Positions 1 to 8,265 of a stretch of 64,000 nucleotides of DNA are shown piece after piece (positions within the stretch are counted from its first letter, which is position 1; each line of letters opens with the position of its first letter). The notes under the pieces are model-generated. The model saw only the letters and a list, made by a program, of their open reading frames with translations, ran no database searches and was not told the origin of the DNA. The position numbers and the translations under genes were made by a program. Source of the stretch: Pseudonocardia ammonioxydans (lineage in GTDB: Bacteria; Actinomycetota; Actinomycetes; Mycobacteriales; Pseudonocardiaceae); the NCBI RefSeq assembly GCF_900115005.1, contig NZ_FOUY01000018.1, positions 62,001 to 126,000 on the forward strand, in the 5' to 3' direction.

Positions 1-114
1 CACCGCCCGCTGACGGCGGCGCCTTCTCCCTTTTCCACAGCGTCCGCCGTTCCGGTTCCCCGCCGGGCGGCCGTTTCCTGCTGCCCGGCTCCACTGCGAG
101 CTGCGGAGCAACCC

Positions 115-1860
115 GTGACACTCACCCCGACCCCGAGATCCTCGGCCCACCACACCGCGCCCCCGGACACGCTGTCGCTGCCCACCGCGGCGGGCGAGAG
201 CGCCCACGTCCGCGCCGACGGCGTCGGCGTCGTCCGCGGAGCCCGGCGCGTCCTCGACGACCTGTCGGTCACCGTGTCCGCGCGGTCGCGGATCGCCGTC
301 GTCGGCGAGAACGGCCGCGGCAAGACCACCCTGCTGCACGTCCTCGCCGGGCTGCTCACGCCCGACGAGGGCACCGTGCACCGGGCCGGCACGATCGGAC
401 TGGCCCGCCAGGAGCTGGCCGCCCGCGACGGCGAGACGGTCGGCACCCTCACCGGCGAGGCGCTCGCCGCGTCGCTGACGGCCCTGCAGGCCCTCGACGA
501 GGCGACCCACGCGCTGGCCCGGGAAGGCGCCGACGACGAGCGGTCCGGCGACACCACTGTGGCCGACCGCTACGGCGCCGCGCTCGAGGCGGCGACCCGG
601 CTCGACGCCTGGGACGCCGAGCGCCGCGTCGACGTCGCGCTCGACGCACTCGACGCGTGCACCGACCGGGAGCGTCCACTGTCGACGCTCTCGGTGGGCC
701 AGCGCTACCGGGTGCGGCTGGCCTGCCTGCTCGGCGCGCGGCACGACGTCCTGCTGCTCGACGAGCCGACCAACCATCTCGACGCGGGCGGGCTGGACTT
801 CCTGACCCGCACGCTGCGGGACCACCCGGGCGGGCTGGCCGTCGTCAGCCACGACCGGGTGCTGCTGCGCGACGTCGCGGACGACTTCCTCGACCTCGAT
901 CCCACCCGGGACGGGAAGCCGCGGCTCCACGCCGGCGGGTACGACGCCTGGCAGGACGCCCGGCGCCGCGAGCGCGCACGGTGGGAGCGGGAGTTCGCCG
1001 AGCAGCAGGCCGAGCACCGGCGCCTGCAGGACGCCGTCTCCCAGGCGCGCGACCGCCTCTCGACCGGGTGGCGTCCGGACAAGGGGACCGGCAAGCACCA
1101 GCGCCAGTCCCGCGCGCCGGGCGTGGTCCAGGCGTTGCACCGCCGCCAGGACGAGCTCGACGCCCACCGCATCGACGTCCCGCAACCGCCGCCGTCGCTG
1201 CACTGGCCCGACCTGGGCGTCCGCCGGGGCGCGCCGCAGCTGCGCGCGCACGGCGTCGCCGTCGACGCCCGGCTGGCCGGACCGCTCGACCTCACCCTCG
1301 ACGGCGGCGACCGGCTGCTGGTCACCGGCCCGAACGGGGCCGGGAAGTCGACGCTGCTCGCGGTGCTGGCCGGCGCGCTGGCTCCGGACGAGGGACACGT
1401 CCGGACGGCGCGGGGCGCCCGTGTCGTCCGGCTCACCCAGGAGACGGCGGCGCAGGACCCGGCCGACACCGCGGTCGAGGTGTACGCCCGTCACATCGGG
1501 CGCCTGGTGGCGCGCGGGGAGCTGCGCGACGCCGACGTCGTGCCGCTGGGCTCGCTCGGCCTGCTCGACTCCGCCGCGCTGCGCACCCCGGTCGGACGGA
1601 TGTCGCAGGGCCGCCGGCGCCGTCTCGACCTCGCACTGGCCCTGGCCGGGCGGCCGAGCACGGTCCTGCTGGATGAGCCGACGAACCACCTGTCGTCGGC
1701 CCTGGTCGACGAGCTGACCGCAGCGCTGCACGGGACGAGCGCCACGGTCGTCGTGGCGACGCACGACCGGCAGCTGCTGCGGGACCTGGCCGGTTGGCCG
1801 CGGCTCGACCTCGGCGCGCCGCGTGCTCCAGGCGTGCCGGGAGTGCCGGATCTGCCGTGA
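115..1860 (+). CDS. ABC-F family ATP-binding protein
   Basis: A 581-aa protein with two ABC nucleotide-binding domains and no membrane segments, the ABC-F architecture. Visible in order are Walker [10 protein letters not shown], signature [11 protein letters not shown], Walker [12 protein letters not shown], a charged linker rich in Arg and Glu, then a second Walker [10 protein letters not shown], signature [11 protein letters not shown] and [14 protein letters not shown] proteins act on the ribosome, either in translation control or in antibiotic ribosome protection; which applies here cannot be told from sequence. The start is GTG at 115. A GGAG at 105-108 is the likely ribosome binding site, and it could pair with CTCC at 89-92, so weak sequestration of the site is possible. 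No partner gene lies nearby. Confidence 0.9.
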   Translation: MTLTPTPRSSAHHTAPPDTLSLPTAAGESAHVRADGVGVVRGARRVLDDLSVTVSARSRIAVVGENGRGKTTLLHVLAGLLTPDEGTVHRAGTIGLARQELAARDGETVGTLTGEALAASLTALQALDEATHALAREGADDERSGDTTVADRYGAALEAATRLDAWDAERRVDVALDALDACTDRERPLSTLSVGQRYRVRLACLLGARHDVLLLDEPTNHLDAGGLDFLTRTLRDHPGGLAVVSHDRVLLRDVADDFLDLDPTRDGKPRLHAGGYDAWQDARRRERARWEREFAEQQAEHRRLQDAVSQARDRLSTGWRPDKGTGKHQRQSRAPGVVQALHRRQDELDAHRIDVPQPPPSLHWPDLGVRRGAPQLRAHGVAVDARLAGPLDLTLDGGDRLLVTGPNGAGKSTLLAVLAGALAPDEGHVRTARGARVVRLTQETAAQDPADTAVEVYARHIGRLVARGELRDADVVPLGSLGLLDSAALRTPVGRMSQGRRRRLDLALALAGRPSTVLLDEPTNHLSSALVDELTAALHGTSATVVVATHDRQLLRDLAGWPRLDLGAPRAPGVPGVPDLP

Positions 1861-1943
1861 GTCCCCGGCGGGCACGCCGCCGCCGGTGCACGGCGGAACG
1901 GGGGAGGACGGCCGGGAATCGGTGGAGAATCGCGCGGTACCGG

Positions 1944-1970
1944 TGTCCGATCCGGCCCGGCCCGTTCGTC
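1944..1970 (+). promoter_or_regulatory. possible ECF-type promoter of the DGPF/sigma operon
   Basis: TGTCCG (1944-1949) is followed after 17 bases by CGTC (1967-1970), resembling the TGTCGA/CGTC-like promoters described for ECF42 sigma factors, one mismatch in the -35. It lies about 90 bases upstream of the YciI/DGPF gene. Inferred from motif spacing only. Confidence 0.3.
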
Positions 1971-1990
1971 AGGACCATGACCGCACCACT

Positions 1991-2041
1991 CCGGCAGCCG
2001 CACTGTTCCGACAGCCACACCGATCCGGCAGCCACACCGAT
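1991..2041 (+). repeat. three 17-bp tandem repeats upstream of the DGPF gene
   Basis: Three head-to-tail 17-bp units of the form CCGRCAGCCRCACYGWT run 1991-2007, 2008-2024 and 2025-2041. The last two differ at one base. They end 17 bases before the ATG at 2059 and would lie in the 5' leader if the promoter at 1944 is used. The unit length equals that of the unrelated repeat after the gene. Confidence 0.85.
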
Positions 2042-2058
2042 CCGATGGGGAGTCCACG

Positions 2059-2421
2059 ATGGCCCGCTACGTGTTCCTGATGTACGACACCGAGGACTGG
2101 CACGACACCGTCGACGAGCAGGGGGTCGCCGACGAGTTCGCCCTGCACGAGGAGTTCATGGCCGCCGTGACGGCGGCCGGTGCGAGCGTGGCCGGCGGGG
2201 AGGCGCTCGAGCGGTCGTCCACCGCGAGCACCGTCCGCCGCGGCCCGGACTCCGGGTCGCGTCCGCTGGTGACCGACGGCCCGTTCGCCGAGACCAAGGA
2301 GGCCCTCGGCGGCTTCTACGTCATCGAGGCGCCGGACCTGGACGTCGCGCTGCGGCTGGCGGCCGCCTGCCCGGCCGGCACCGTCGAGGTGCGGCCGGTC
2401 ATGGAGATGCCGGAGACATGA
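2059..2421 (+). CDS. YciI/DGPF-domain protein
   Basis: A 120-aa YciI-like (DGPF) protein. The family hallmark TDGPFAETKE is at about residues 73-82. DGPF proteins are small alpha/beta dimers of unsettled biochemical role, and are the conserved genomic partners and predicted targets of ECF42 sigma factors. That matches the next gene, a sigma factor of that type. Start ATG with GGGGAG 8 bases upstream. Its stop TGA (2419-2421) overlaps an ATG at 2418, the first link of a repeat chain leading to the sigma gene. Function beyond this partnership is unknown. Confidence 0.9.
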   Translation: MARYVFLMYDTEDWHDTVDEQGVADEFALHEEFMAAVTAAGASVAGGEALERSSTASTVRRGPDSGSRPLVTDGPFAETKEALGGFYVIEAPDLDVALRLAAACPAGTVEVRPVMEMPET

Positions 2422-2517
2422 CAACGCTGGACACATGACGAAGCTGGACACATGACGACGCTGGACACATGACCGCGCTGGACAGATGACGATGCTGGAC
2501 AGATGACGATGCTGGAG
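2416..2517 (+). repeat. six 17-bp tandem repeats bridging the DGPF and sigma genes
   Basis: Six uninterrupted 17-bp units (2416, 2433, 2450, 2467, 2484 and 2501 onward), consensus AcATGACgAcGCTGGAC. Every unit carries ATGA at its positions 3-6. The first unit contains the stop codon of the DGPF gene and the last contains the start codon of the sigma factor, so the array exactly spans the junction. The last two units differ at one base (AGATGACGATGCTGGAC against ...GGAG), suggesting expansion from the sigma gene's own 5' end. Confidence 0.95.
2418..2506 (+). other. chain of five overlapping 6-codon minigenes
   Basis: Inside the 17-bp repeats are five reading frames, each ATG plus five codons plus TGA: 2418-2438 (MTTLDT), 2435-2455 (MTKLDT), 2452-2472 (MTTLDT), 2469-2489 (MTALDR) and 2486-2506 (MTMLDR). 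Each stop overlaps the next start as ATGA. The first start overlaps the DGPF stop and the last stop overlaps the sigma start at 2503. This is read directly from sequence. Translation of the peptides and termination-reinitiation through the chain are inference. Confidence 0.7.
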
Positions 2518-3759
2518 GAGGTGTTCCGCAGTGCGTGGCCGGTCGTGGTCGCGTCGACCGCGCGGCTGACCCGGGACCTCGACCTGGCCGAGGACTGCAC
2601 CCAGGAGGCCGTCGAGCGGGCCCTGCGCCGCTGGCCGGCCGGGTTCCCGGACAACCCGGCCGGCTGGCTGACCACCACCGCGCACCGGATCGCGCTCGAC
2701 CGGCTGCGGCGGGAGGCGACGCTGCGGCGCAAGCTCCCGCTGCTCGTGGACCCCGTGTCCGGGGCAGGCGGCTCGGCGGTCGAGGGCTCGGCGGTCGAGG
2801 GCTGGGCGATCGGCGAGGACGCGGACCCGGAGCCGACCGACCCGCTGCGGCTCGTGTTCACCTGCTGCCACCCGGCGCTGTCGAGCGAGTCGCGGGTGGC
2901 GCTGACCCTGCGCCTGGTGTGCGGGGTCGACGTCGCGACGATCGCCGCCGTGCTGCTGGCCGGGGAGGCGGCCGTCGCGCGGCGGATCACCCGGGCCAAG
3001 CGCAAGATCGCGGTCGCGCGGGTGCCGTTCCGGGTCCCGGCCGGTGACGAGCTGGTGGAGCGTCTCGACGCGGTGCTCACCGTCGTGCACCTGGTGTACA
3101 CGGCGGGGCACGTCGGGCCCGGGACCCGACTGCGCGACACCGACCTGACCGGGCGGGCGCTCGGCCTGGCCCGGATGCTGGTCGCGCTGCTGCCCGGCGA
3201 ACCCGAGCCACGGGCGCTGCTCGGCCTGCTGCTGCTGACCGAGGCGCGGGGTGACGCGCGGACCGGGGCCGACGGGGAGCTCGTCCTGCTCCCCGACCAG
3301 GACCGCTCCGGCTGGGACCGGCGCCTGATCCGCGAGGGACTGGGGCTCGCGGCGTCGGCGTTGCGCGCCGGACCGGACGGGCGGTACGCACTCCAGGCGG
3401 GGGTGGCCGGCCTGCACGCGGTGGCACCGAGCTGGGCACAGACCGACTGGGCGCGGGTGGTCGTCACCTACGACGCGTTGCTGCGGGTGTGGCCGTCGCC
3501 GGTGGTCGCGCTCAACCGGGCGGTGGCGCGCAGCCGGCTGCCCGGCGCCGACCCGGTCGCCGTGCTGGCCGAGATCGACGCCCTGGCCCCGGAGCTGGCC
3601 GGCTACCCGTACCTGCCGGCTGCCCGCGCCGACCTGCTCGTCCGCCTCGGCCGGCCGGCCGAGGCCGCCGCGGCGTACGACGGTGCCCTGGCCGTGACCC
3701 GGAACCCGGTGGAACGCCGGCACCTGACCCGGCGGCGGGCGGAGACCGGGACGCCGTAA
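2503..3759 (+). CDS. ECF42-type RNA polymerase sigma factor with C-terminal TPR-like extension
   Basis: A 418-aa sigma factor, about twice the usual ECF length. Residues about 1-170 hold sigma region 2 (DLAEDCTQEAVERAL, then GWLTTTAHRIALDRLRR) and region 4 (TLRLVCGVDVATIAAVLL, ARRITRAKRKI). The remaining 240 residues are an alpha-helical DUF6596/TPR-like domain (HLVYTAGH, ARLLVALLPGEPEPRALLGLLLL-type helices, RAVARSRLPG). This layout plus an adjacent DGPF gene defines the ECF42 group; these lack a classical anti-sigma factor and the C-terminal domain is thought to control activity. The start is the ATG in the last 17-bp repeat. No strong Shine-Dalgarno precedes it, which fits translational coupling. 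Codon 2-6 sequence resembles the repeat peptides (MTMLEE against MTMLDR). Confidence 0.9.
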   Translation: MTMLEEVFRSAWPVVVASTARLTRDLDLAEDCTQEAVERALRRWPAGFPDNPAGWLTTTAHRIALDRLRREATLRRKLPLLVDPVSGAGGSAVEGSAVEGWAIGEDADPEPTDPLRLVFTCCHPALSSESRVALTLRLVCGVDVATIAAVLLAGEAAVARRITRAKRKIAVARVPFRVPAGDELVERLDAVLTVVHLVYTAGHVGPGTRLRDTDLTGRALGLARMLVALLPGEPEPRALLGLLLLTEARGDARTGADGELVLLPDQDRSGWDRRLIREGLGLAASALRAGPDGRYALQAGVAGLHAVAPSWAQTDWARVVVTYDALLRVWPSPVVALNRAVARSRLPGADPVAVLAEIDALAPELAGYPYLPAARADLLVRLGRPAEAAAAYDGALAVTRNPVERRHLTRRRAETGTP

Positions 3760-3928
3760 CGCCGGCGCGGCCGGGAGGCCGGTCGCCGAAAGCCTGGGAC
3801 GTCGGTGGAGGGGCAGGCCGAGAGCCGGGGAGGCGAAGTGGCGCGGCACCGGTCGGGGCCCCTGGCGGCCGCGGGAGTGCGGCCGGCCGGTGGCGCTGCC
3901 GGCCCGGCTGCTGCGGGCCGCCGTGTGC

Positions 3929-4597
3929 TCAGGCGACGGGGCCGGGAGCCGCCAGGGTCGCGTCCACGGCGTCGAGGGTCCGGCGCAGCCCGCTGTCGAA
4001 CAGCGGCTCGGAGCCGCCCGGCCCGCGCACCACCGCGCCGCCGAGCAGCCGGGCGAGGACGGGCAGCTCCCCGGCCCGCCCGGACAGCTCCAGGTCGGCG
4101 GCGGTGGGCAGCCGGTCCCCCGCGAGCGCGGCGGCACCGCGGACGTAGCCGTGCACCAGGTGCAGCACCTCCACCGCCACGTGCAGCGGATGCCCCGCGG
4201 TGACGACGAGTGCCAGCAGCGCCTCGGACCAGGCGCACTCGGCCGGTCCGGCCGTGCGGTCCCCGGCCAGCAGCGGCACCGCCCAGGTGTGCTCGGCGAG
4301 CACGTCGCGCAGCGCCGTCGCCCAGATCTCGCAGCCGAGGCGCACCGCGCAGCCCCGCAGGTCCGGCGGCGCGCCCAGGGCGGCGTCGAGCACCAGCTCG
4401 ACCAGCGCGTCCTTACCCGGGACGTGCCGGTACAGCGACATCGGTGCGCTCCCGAGCTCGCGGGCGAGGCGGGGCATGGACACCGCGGCGAGCCCGTCGT
4501 CGTCGGCGACCGCGAGTGCGGTGGCGACGATCGTCGCCCGGTCCAGAGCGGGGCGGGCGGGAGCGGGTGGGGGAGCCCAGCGCGGGTCGACCGTCAC
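3929..4597 (-). CDS. TetR-family regulator
   Basis: A 222-aa TetR repressor. The N-terminal helix-turn-helix spans about residues 20-65 (ATIVATALAVADDDGLAAVSM, LGSAPMSLYRHVPGKDALV). The C-terminal half is a TetR_C-like ligand domain. GTG start at 4597. It is divergent from the TSUP permease at 4706, with two palindromes in the 108-bp gap, so it probably represses itself and the permease. The region between its stop and the sigma factor stop at 3759 (convergent, 169 bp) holds no recognised gene or clear terminator. Confidence 0.88.
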   Translation of the reverse strand: MTVDPRWAPPPAPARPALDRATIVATALAVADDDGLAAVSMPRLARELGSAPMSLYRHVPGKDALVELVLDAALGAPPDLRGCAVRLGCEIWATALRDVLAEHTWAVPLLAGDRTAGPAECAWSEALLALVVTAGHPLHVAVEVLHLVHGYVRGAAALAGDRLPTAADLELSGRAGELPVLARLLGGAVVRGPGGSEPLFDSGLRRTLDAVDATLAAPGPVA

Positions 4598-4599
4598 AA

Positions 4600-4609
4600 G
4601 ATGATCATC
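4600..4609. promoter_or_regulatory. palindrome in the TetR/TSUP gap
   Basis: GATGATCATC is a perfect 10-bp palindrome just upstream of the TetR start codon, well placed for autoregulation. Inferred operator. Confidence 0.4.
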
Positions 4610-4630
4610 ATACGCGCAGCGTGTGGGGCA

Positions 4631-4647
4631 TTACGCAGCGGGCGTAA
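4631..4647. promoter_or_regulatory. inverted repeat in the TetR/TSUP gap
   Basis: TTACGC-N5-GCGTAA, a perfect 6-bp inverted repeat 58 bases upstream of the permease start. Candidate TetR operator for the permease promoter. Confidence 0.45.
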
Positions 4648-4705
4648 GGGTTACTCCGCCCACTGTTCGTCCGCCGTGCAACGGTCGGTTCGTAGGGTGA
4701 GCCGC

Positions 4706-5458
4706 ATGGAGCTGTGGGAGGTCGGGATCATCGCCCTGGCCGGGGTGTGGGCCGGGATGATCAATACCGTCGTCGGCTCCGGGACGCTCGTGACCTTCCC
4801 CGTGCTCGTCGCCCTCGGCTACCCGCCGGTGACGGCGACGACGTCGAACGCCATCGGCCTCATCTCCGGCTCCATCACCGGCGCGGTCGGCTACCGGAAG
4901 GAGCTGGCCGGGCACGGACCGCGCGTGCTCCGGTACGGCATCGCGTCGTTCCTCGGCGCGATCCTCGGCGCCGTGCTGCTGCTGTCGCTGCCGCACGACG
5001 CGTTCGAGACGATCGTGCCGGTCCTCGTCGGTCTCGCGGTGCTGCTGGTCGCGGTGCAGCCGGTGCTCGCCCGCCGGCTGCGCAATCGCGAGCAGCGGGA
5101 CCGGACCTCGTCGCCGCTGCTCTACTTCCTGATCTTCCTGGTCGGGGTCTACGGCGGCTACTTCACCGCCGCGCAGGGGATCATGCTGGTCGGTGTGATG
5201 GGCCTGCTCGTGGCGGACCCGCTGCAGCGCCTCAACGCCTTCAAGAACACGCTGGCCTCGGTGGTCAACCTGGTCGCGGGGGTGATCTACGCCGTCGTCG
5301 CGCCGGTGGACTGGAGCGTCGTGGGGATCATCGCGGCGAGCTCGATCGTGGGCGGCCTGCTCGGGGCGAAGGTCGGGCGCAGGCTGCAGCCCGCGCTGCT
5401 CCGCTCGGTGATCATCGTGATCGGGATCGCCGCGGTCTTCCTGCTCGTGCTGCAGTAG
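4706..5458 (+). CDS. TSUP (TauE/SafE) family membrane permease
   Basis: A 250-aa integral membrane protein starting MELWEVGIIALAGVWAGMINTVVGSG. The Gly-rich re-entrant motif GMINTVVGSGTLVTFPVL and its second-half counterpart GGYFTAAQGIMLVGVMGL are typical of the TauE/SafE fold, with about eight hydrophobic segments. Family members export or import organosulfur or C2 anions such as sulfoacetate, taurine-derived sulfite or glyoxylate. The substrate here is not predictable. ATG at 4706 gives the family-like N-terminus. Divergent TetR gene upstream suggests inducible expression. Confidence 0.87.
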   Translation: MELWEVGIIALAGVWAGMINTVVGSGTLVTFPVLVALGYPPVTATTSNAIGLISGSITGAVGYRKELAGHGPRVLRYGIASFLGAILGAVLLLSLPHDAFETIVPVLVGLAVLLVAVQPVLARRLRNREQRDRTSSPLLYFLIFLVGVYGGYFTAAQGIMLVGVMGLLVADPLQRLNAFKNTLASVVNLVAGVIYAVVAPVDWSVVGIIAASSIVGGLLGAKVGRRLQPALLRSVIIVIGIAAVFLLVLQ

Positions 5459-5550
5459 GCGGTCGTGCCGGTGCGGCGGCTCGGGTGCGGTGAACTGTCG
5501 GTGGTCCGTGCTCTGCTGTCCTCCGGGACGTCGGACGGAGGCCGGGGCGG

Positions 5551-5787
5551 GTGGACGAGGAGACGGCGGCCGGGCTGCTCGTCGCGTTCGCGGCGCTGGC
5601 CGGCCGGGACATCGGTGACGCGGAGGCGCGCGCCGCGGTGCTGCAGGCCGGCACCCTCACGCCGTCCACCCTCAACGCGATCTGGGCGCAGCACCGGCGG
5701 GCGCCGGGCACGGTCCCGTTGCGTGACTACCTCGCCATGACCCTGCGGTTCGTCGAGCGGGGCCCGCCCGGTGGGTCCGGCCCGTGA
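5551..5787 (+). CDS. small hypothetical protein (78 aa)
   Basis: A 78-aa soluble protein not assigned to a family. It has strong third-position GC bias, GTG start with GGAGG 13 bases upstream, and a helical N-terminal half (EETAAGLLVAFAALAGRD). No signal peptide or membrane segment. It lies 92 bp after the permease gene and could be co-transcribed. Its stop TGA is immediately followed by the opposite-strand stop of the MHS transporter, the two forming TGATCA at 5785-5790. Confidence 0.65.
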   Translation: MDEETAAGLLVAFAALAGRDIGDAEARAAVLQAGTLTPSTLNAIWAQHRRAPGTVPLRDYLAMTLRFVERGPPGGSGP

Positions 5788-7119
5788 TCACCGCAGCGCC
5801 CCCGGCCCGGGCGTCGCCTGCCCGGCCTCGTCGGCCTCGCGGCGCGCGGACAGGCTCAGCAGCGCGCGGGCCCCGAACAGCGACGCCAGGCAGCAGACCG
5901 CGACGAAACCGATCGACATCCAGATCGTCCCGGTGCCGGTGAGCAGGGACTGCAGGATGAGCGGCAGGGCGCCGCCGACCATGCCGGTCAGCGCGTAGGT
6001 GCCGGCGATCCCGGTGTAGCGGACGCTCGGCGGGAAGGCCTGGGCGAGCATCCCCGCCATGATCGCGTAGTACATGACGTCCGGGACCGTCGCGATGACG
6101 GCACCGGCCATCGCCAGCGGGTAGCTGCCGGTCCCGATCAGCACGAACATCAGTGGCAGGGCGACGACCTCGAGGCCGAGCAGCACGGTCACGATCGTGC
6201 GGACGTTCCACCGGGTGGCCAGCACCGCGCCGAACGGCTGGACGACGAACTGGACCAGGCTGGAGACCAGGATGATCGTCAGGAAGCCCTCGCGGTCGAA
6301 GCCGAGGTCGCTGGTCGCCCAGGCCAGCGCGAACGTGTCCCGGGCGTAGGTTAGCGCGAACACGACGAGGATCGCGGCCACGCCCAGCAGCACCGGGCGG
6401 GTGTGCCCGCGGACGAGCGTGAGCAGCGGGATCCGCTCGGTCCGGCGCGAGGACTTCATGGCCGCGAACTCGGGCGACTCCTCCAGCCTGAGCCGGATGA
6501 CCAGGCCGACGACCACCAGGATCGCCGACGCCAGGAACGGCAGCCGCCACGCCCAGCTGAGCATCGCCTCGCTGGGCAGCTGGGTGATGGCGAGGAACGA
6601 GATCGTCGCGAGGATCCGCCCGGCCGGTGAGCCCTGCTGGGCGAACGCCCCGAACAGGAACCCGCGTTCCTTCTTCGCGTGCTCGGTGGCGATCAGAACG
6701 GCGCCGCCCCACTCGCCGCCGACGGCCAGACCCTGCACGGCGCGGAGCAGGCACAGCAGGACCGGCGCGAGCACACCGGCCTGGGCGTAGGTCGGGAGCA
6801 GGCCGATGCCGACCGTGCTGACGCCCATCAGCATCAGCGTCGTGACCAGGGCCTTCTTGCGCCCCACACGGTCACCGAGGTGGCCGAAGACGATCGCGCC
6901 GACCGGTCGGGACAGGAACCCGATCCAGAACGTGGCGAACGAGAGCAGGATGCCGACCGAGGGCGGGACCTCGGCGAAGAACAGCGGCGCGAAGACCAGC
7001 GCGGACGCCAGGCCGTAGATGTAGAAGTCGTACCACTCGACGGTGGTGCCCACGAAGGACGCCCAGCCCGCCTTCCGGGCCATCTTCTCGTCGTCGCATA
7101 GACGACCGGTGATCGGCAT
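5788..7119 (-). CDS. MFS transporter, metabolite:H+ symporter (MHS) family
   Basis: A 443-aa, 12-segment major facilitator. The MHS signature GTTVEWYDFYIYGLAS is at about residues 24-39. FLSRPVGAIVFGHLGDRVGRKKAL is the loop 2-3 motif, followed by RAVQGLAVGGEWGGA. MHS members import organic acids such as citrate, shikimate, alpha-ketoglutarate or betaine with protons. The ATG at 7119 is chosen because GGGGAGGG sits just upstream; reading further upstream adds no homologous residues. Divergent from a LysR regulator whose operator-like repeat lies in the gap, so expression probably depends on it. Confidence 0.9.
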   Translation of the reverse strand: MPITGRLCDDEKMARKAGWASFVGTTVEWYDFYIYGLASALVFAPLFFAEVPPSVGILLSFATFWIGFLSRPVGAIVFGHLGDRVGRKKALVTTLMLMGVSTVGIGLLPTYAQAGVLAPVLLCLLRAVQGLAVGGEWGGAVLIATEHAKKERGFLFGAFAQQGSPAGRILATISFLAITQLPSEAMLSWAWRLPFLASAILVVVGLVIRLRLEESPEFAAMKSSRRTERIPLLTLVRGHTRPVLLGVAAILVVFALTYARDTFALAWATSDLGFDREGFLTIILVSSLVQFVVQPFGAVLATRWNVRTIVTVLLGLEVVALPLMFVLIGTGSYPLAMAGAVIATVPDVMYYAIMAGMLAQAFPPSVRYTGIAGTYALTGMVGGALPLILQSLLTGTGTIWMSIGFVAVCCLASLFGARALLSLSARREADEAGQATPGPGALR

Positions 7120-7214
7120 GTGCCCTCCCCGTGGTGCGTGGCGTACCGGCGACCTCGTGGGCCGGCACGCTACGGCCGCGATTGTGTGACGGCCAACACC
7201 ATTTGCCGCTATGG

Positions 7215-7236
7215 TTGATTCGGCAGTGCGAATCAA
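7215..7236. promoter_or_regulatory. LysR-type operator
   Basis: TTGATTCG-N6-CGAATCAA is a perfect 8+8 inverted repeat in the MHS/LysR divergent gap, and contains the T-N11-A pattern of LysR boxes. It is about 95 bp from the transporter start and 78 bp from the regulator start. Confidence 0.6.
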
Positions 7237-7313
7237 TTGCCGGTGACCTGGGCGGACGGCGCGCGCCGTGGCGGCTCCGGCCGGGTAGGGGCCGGCCGGA
7301 ACCGGGGGTCGGG

Positions 7314-8261
7314 GTGGAACTGAGGTATCTGCGGGCGTTCGCGGTCGTCGCCGAGGAGCTCAACTTCCGGCGGGCCGCCGAGCGCCTGGGCATCTCGCAG
7401 CCGCCGCTCTCCCAGGTGATCAAGAAGCTGGAGCGTGAGGTCGGGACGGCGCTGCTGGCGCGCACCACGCGCCGGGTCACGCTCACCGCGGCGGGGGAGG
7501 CCTTCCTGGTCGAGGCCCGGCGCGCGCTGGACGCCGTGCAGGCCGCGACCGACCGCGCCCGGGAGGCCGCGGCCGGTCACTCCGGGCACGTCCGGCTGGG
7601 GTTCACCGGGCCCGGCTCGTACCAGGTGCTGCTGGACCTGGCGCGCCGGTTCCGCGAGGAGCGGCCCGGGGTGCGGCTGGAGACGGTCGCGCCGTTCCTG
7701 ACCGGGGAGCTGCTGGAGATGCTGCACCGGGGTGAGATCGACGCGGCTCTCGTCCGGCTGCCCGTATCGACCACCGGGCTCCGGGTCCGCGAGATCACCC
7801 GGGAACGCTTCCTGGTGGCGCTGCCGGCCGAGCACCGGTTCGCAGACCGCACCGAGATCACCGTTCCGGATCTGCGGGACCAGCCGTTGATCGGGTATCC
7901 CGCCCGCCGGGGCTCCGTGCTCACCACGGCGATCCACGGCGCGTTCCACCGGCACGGGATGAGTCCGACGATCCGTCAGGAGGCGCCGGACATGCACACG
8001 GCCATGGTCCTGGCCGGTGCGGGTCGGGGGGTCGGGCTGGTGCTCGAGACCGCCAGGCATCTGAAGGTGCCCGGCGTCGTGCTCGTGCCGCTGTCCGGCG
8101 GTCCGGAGGTCCCGCTCGCCCTGGCCTGGCGCGAGGACGATCCGGGCCCTGCGCTGCGCGCCATGGTCGCGCTGCTCGATGACGGCGACAGCGACAGCGA
8201 GAGCGACGGCGGCAGCGACGGCGAGGGAGCCGGCGGCGGAATCGGGGCCGGAGCCGGCTGA
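7314..8261 (+). CDS. LysR-family transcriptional regulator
   Basis: A 315-aa LTTR. Residues 1-60 form the winged helix (MELRYLRAFAVVAEELNFRRAAERLGISQPPLSQVIKKLE), and residues about 90-290 the periplasmic-binding-like effector domain of the CatR/BenM type. GTG at 7314 gives the canonical LTTR start. The last 25 residues are a low-complexity Asp/Ser/Gly tail encoded by a GACAGC-like hexanucleotide repeat (about 8185-8225), likely dispensable. It probably activates the divergent MHS transporter gene in response to an organic acid or aromatic. Confidence 0.9.
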   Translation: MELRYLRAFAVVAEELNFRRAAERLGISQPPLSQVIKKLEREVGTALLARTTRRVTLTAAGEAFLVEARRALDAVQAATDRAREAAAGHSGHVRLGFTGPGSYQVLLDLARRFREERPGVRLETVAPFLTGELLEMLHRGEIDAALVRLPVSTTGLRVREITRERFLVALPAEHRFADRTEITVPDLRDQPLIGYPARRGSVLTTAIHGAFHRHGMSPTIRQEAPDMHTAMVLAGAGRGVGLVLETARHLKVPGVVLVPLSGGPEVPLALAWREDDPGPALRAMVALLDDGDSDSESDGGSDGEGAGGGIGAGAG

Positions 8262-8265
8262 GCGC

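Noticed and set aside
657-1676. Long Arg/Ala/Pro-rich frame overlapping the first ABC-F gene
   Set aside because: A frame-shadow of GC-rich coding DNA; no domain, and the ABC-F frame has unambiguous motifs.
2418-2517. CRISPR-like array
   Set aside because: Units are contiguous 17-mers with no spacers and no cas genes nearby.
1969-4137. 722-codon minus-strand frame across the DGPF and sigma genes
   Set aside because: Opposite-strand shadow with unnatural composition; includes the repeat as HVSS/VQR-type text but no protein family.
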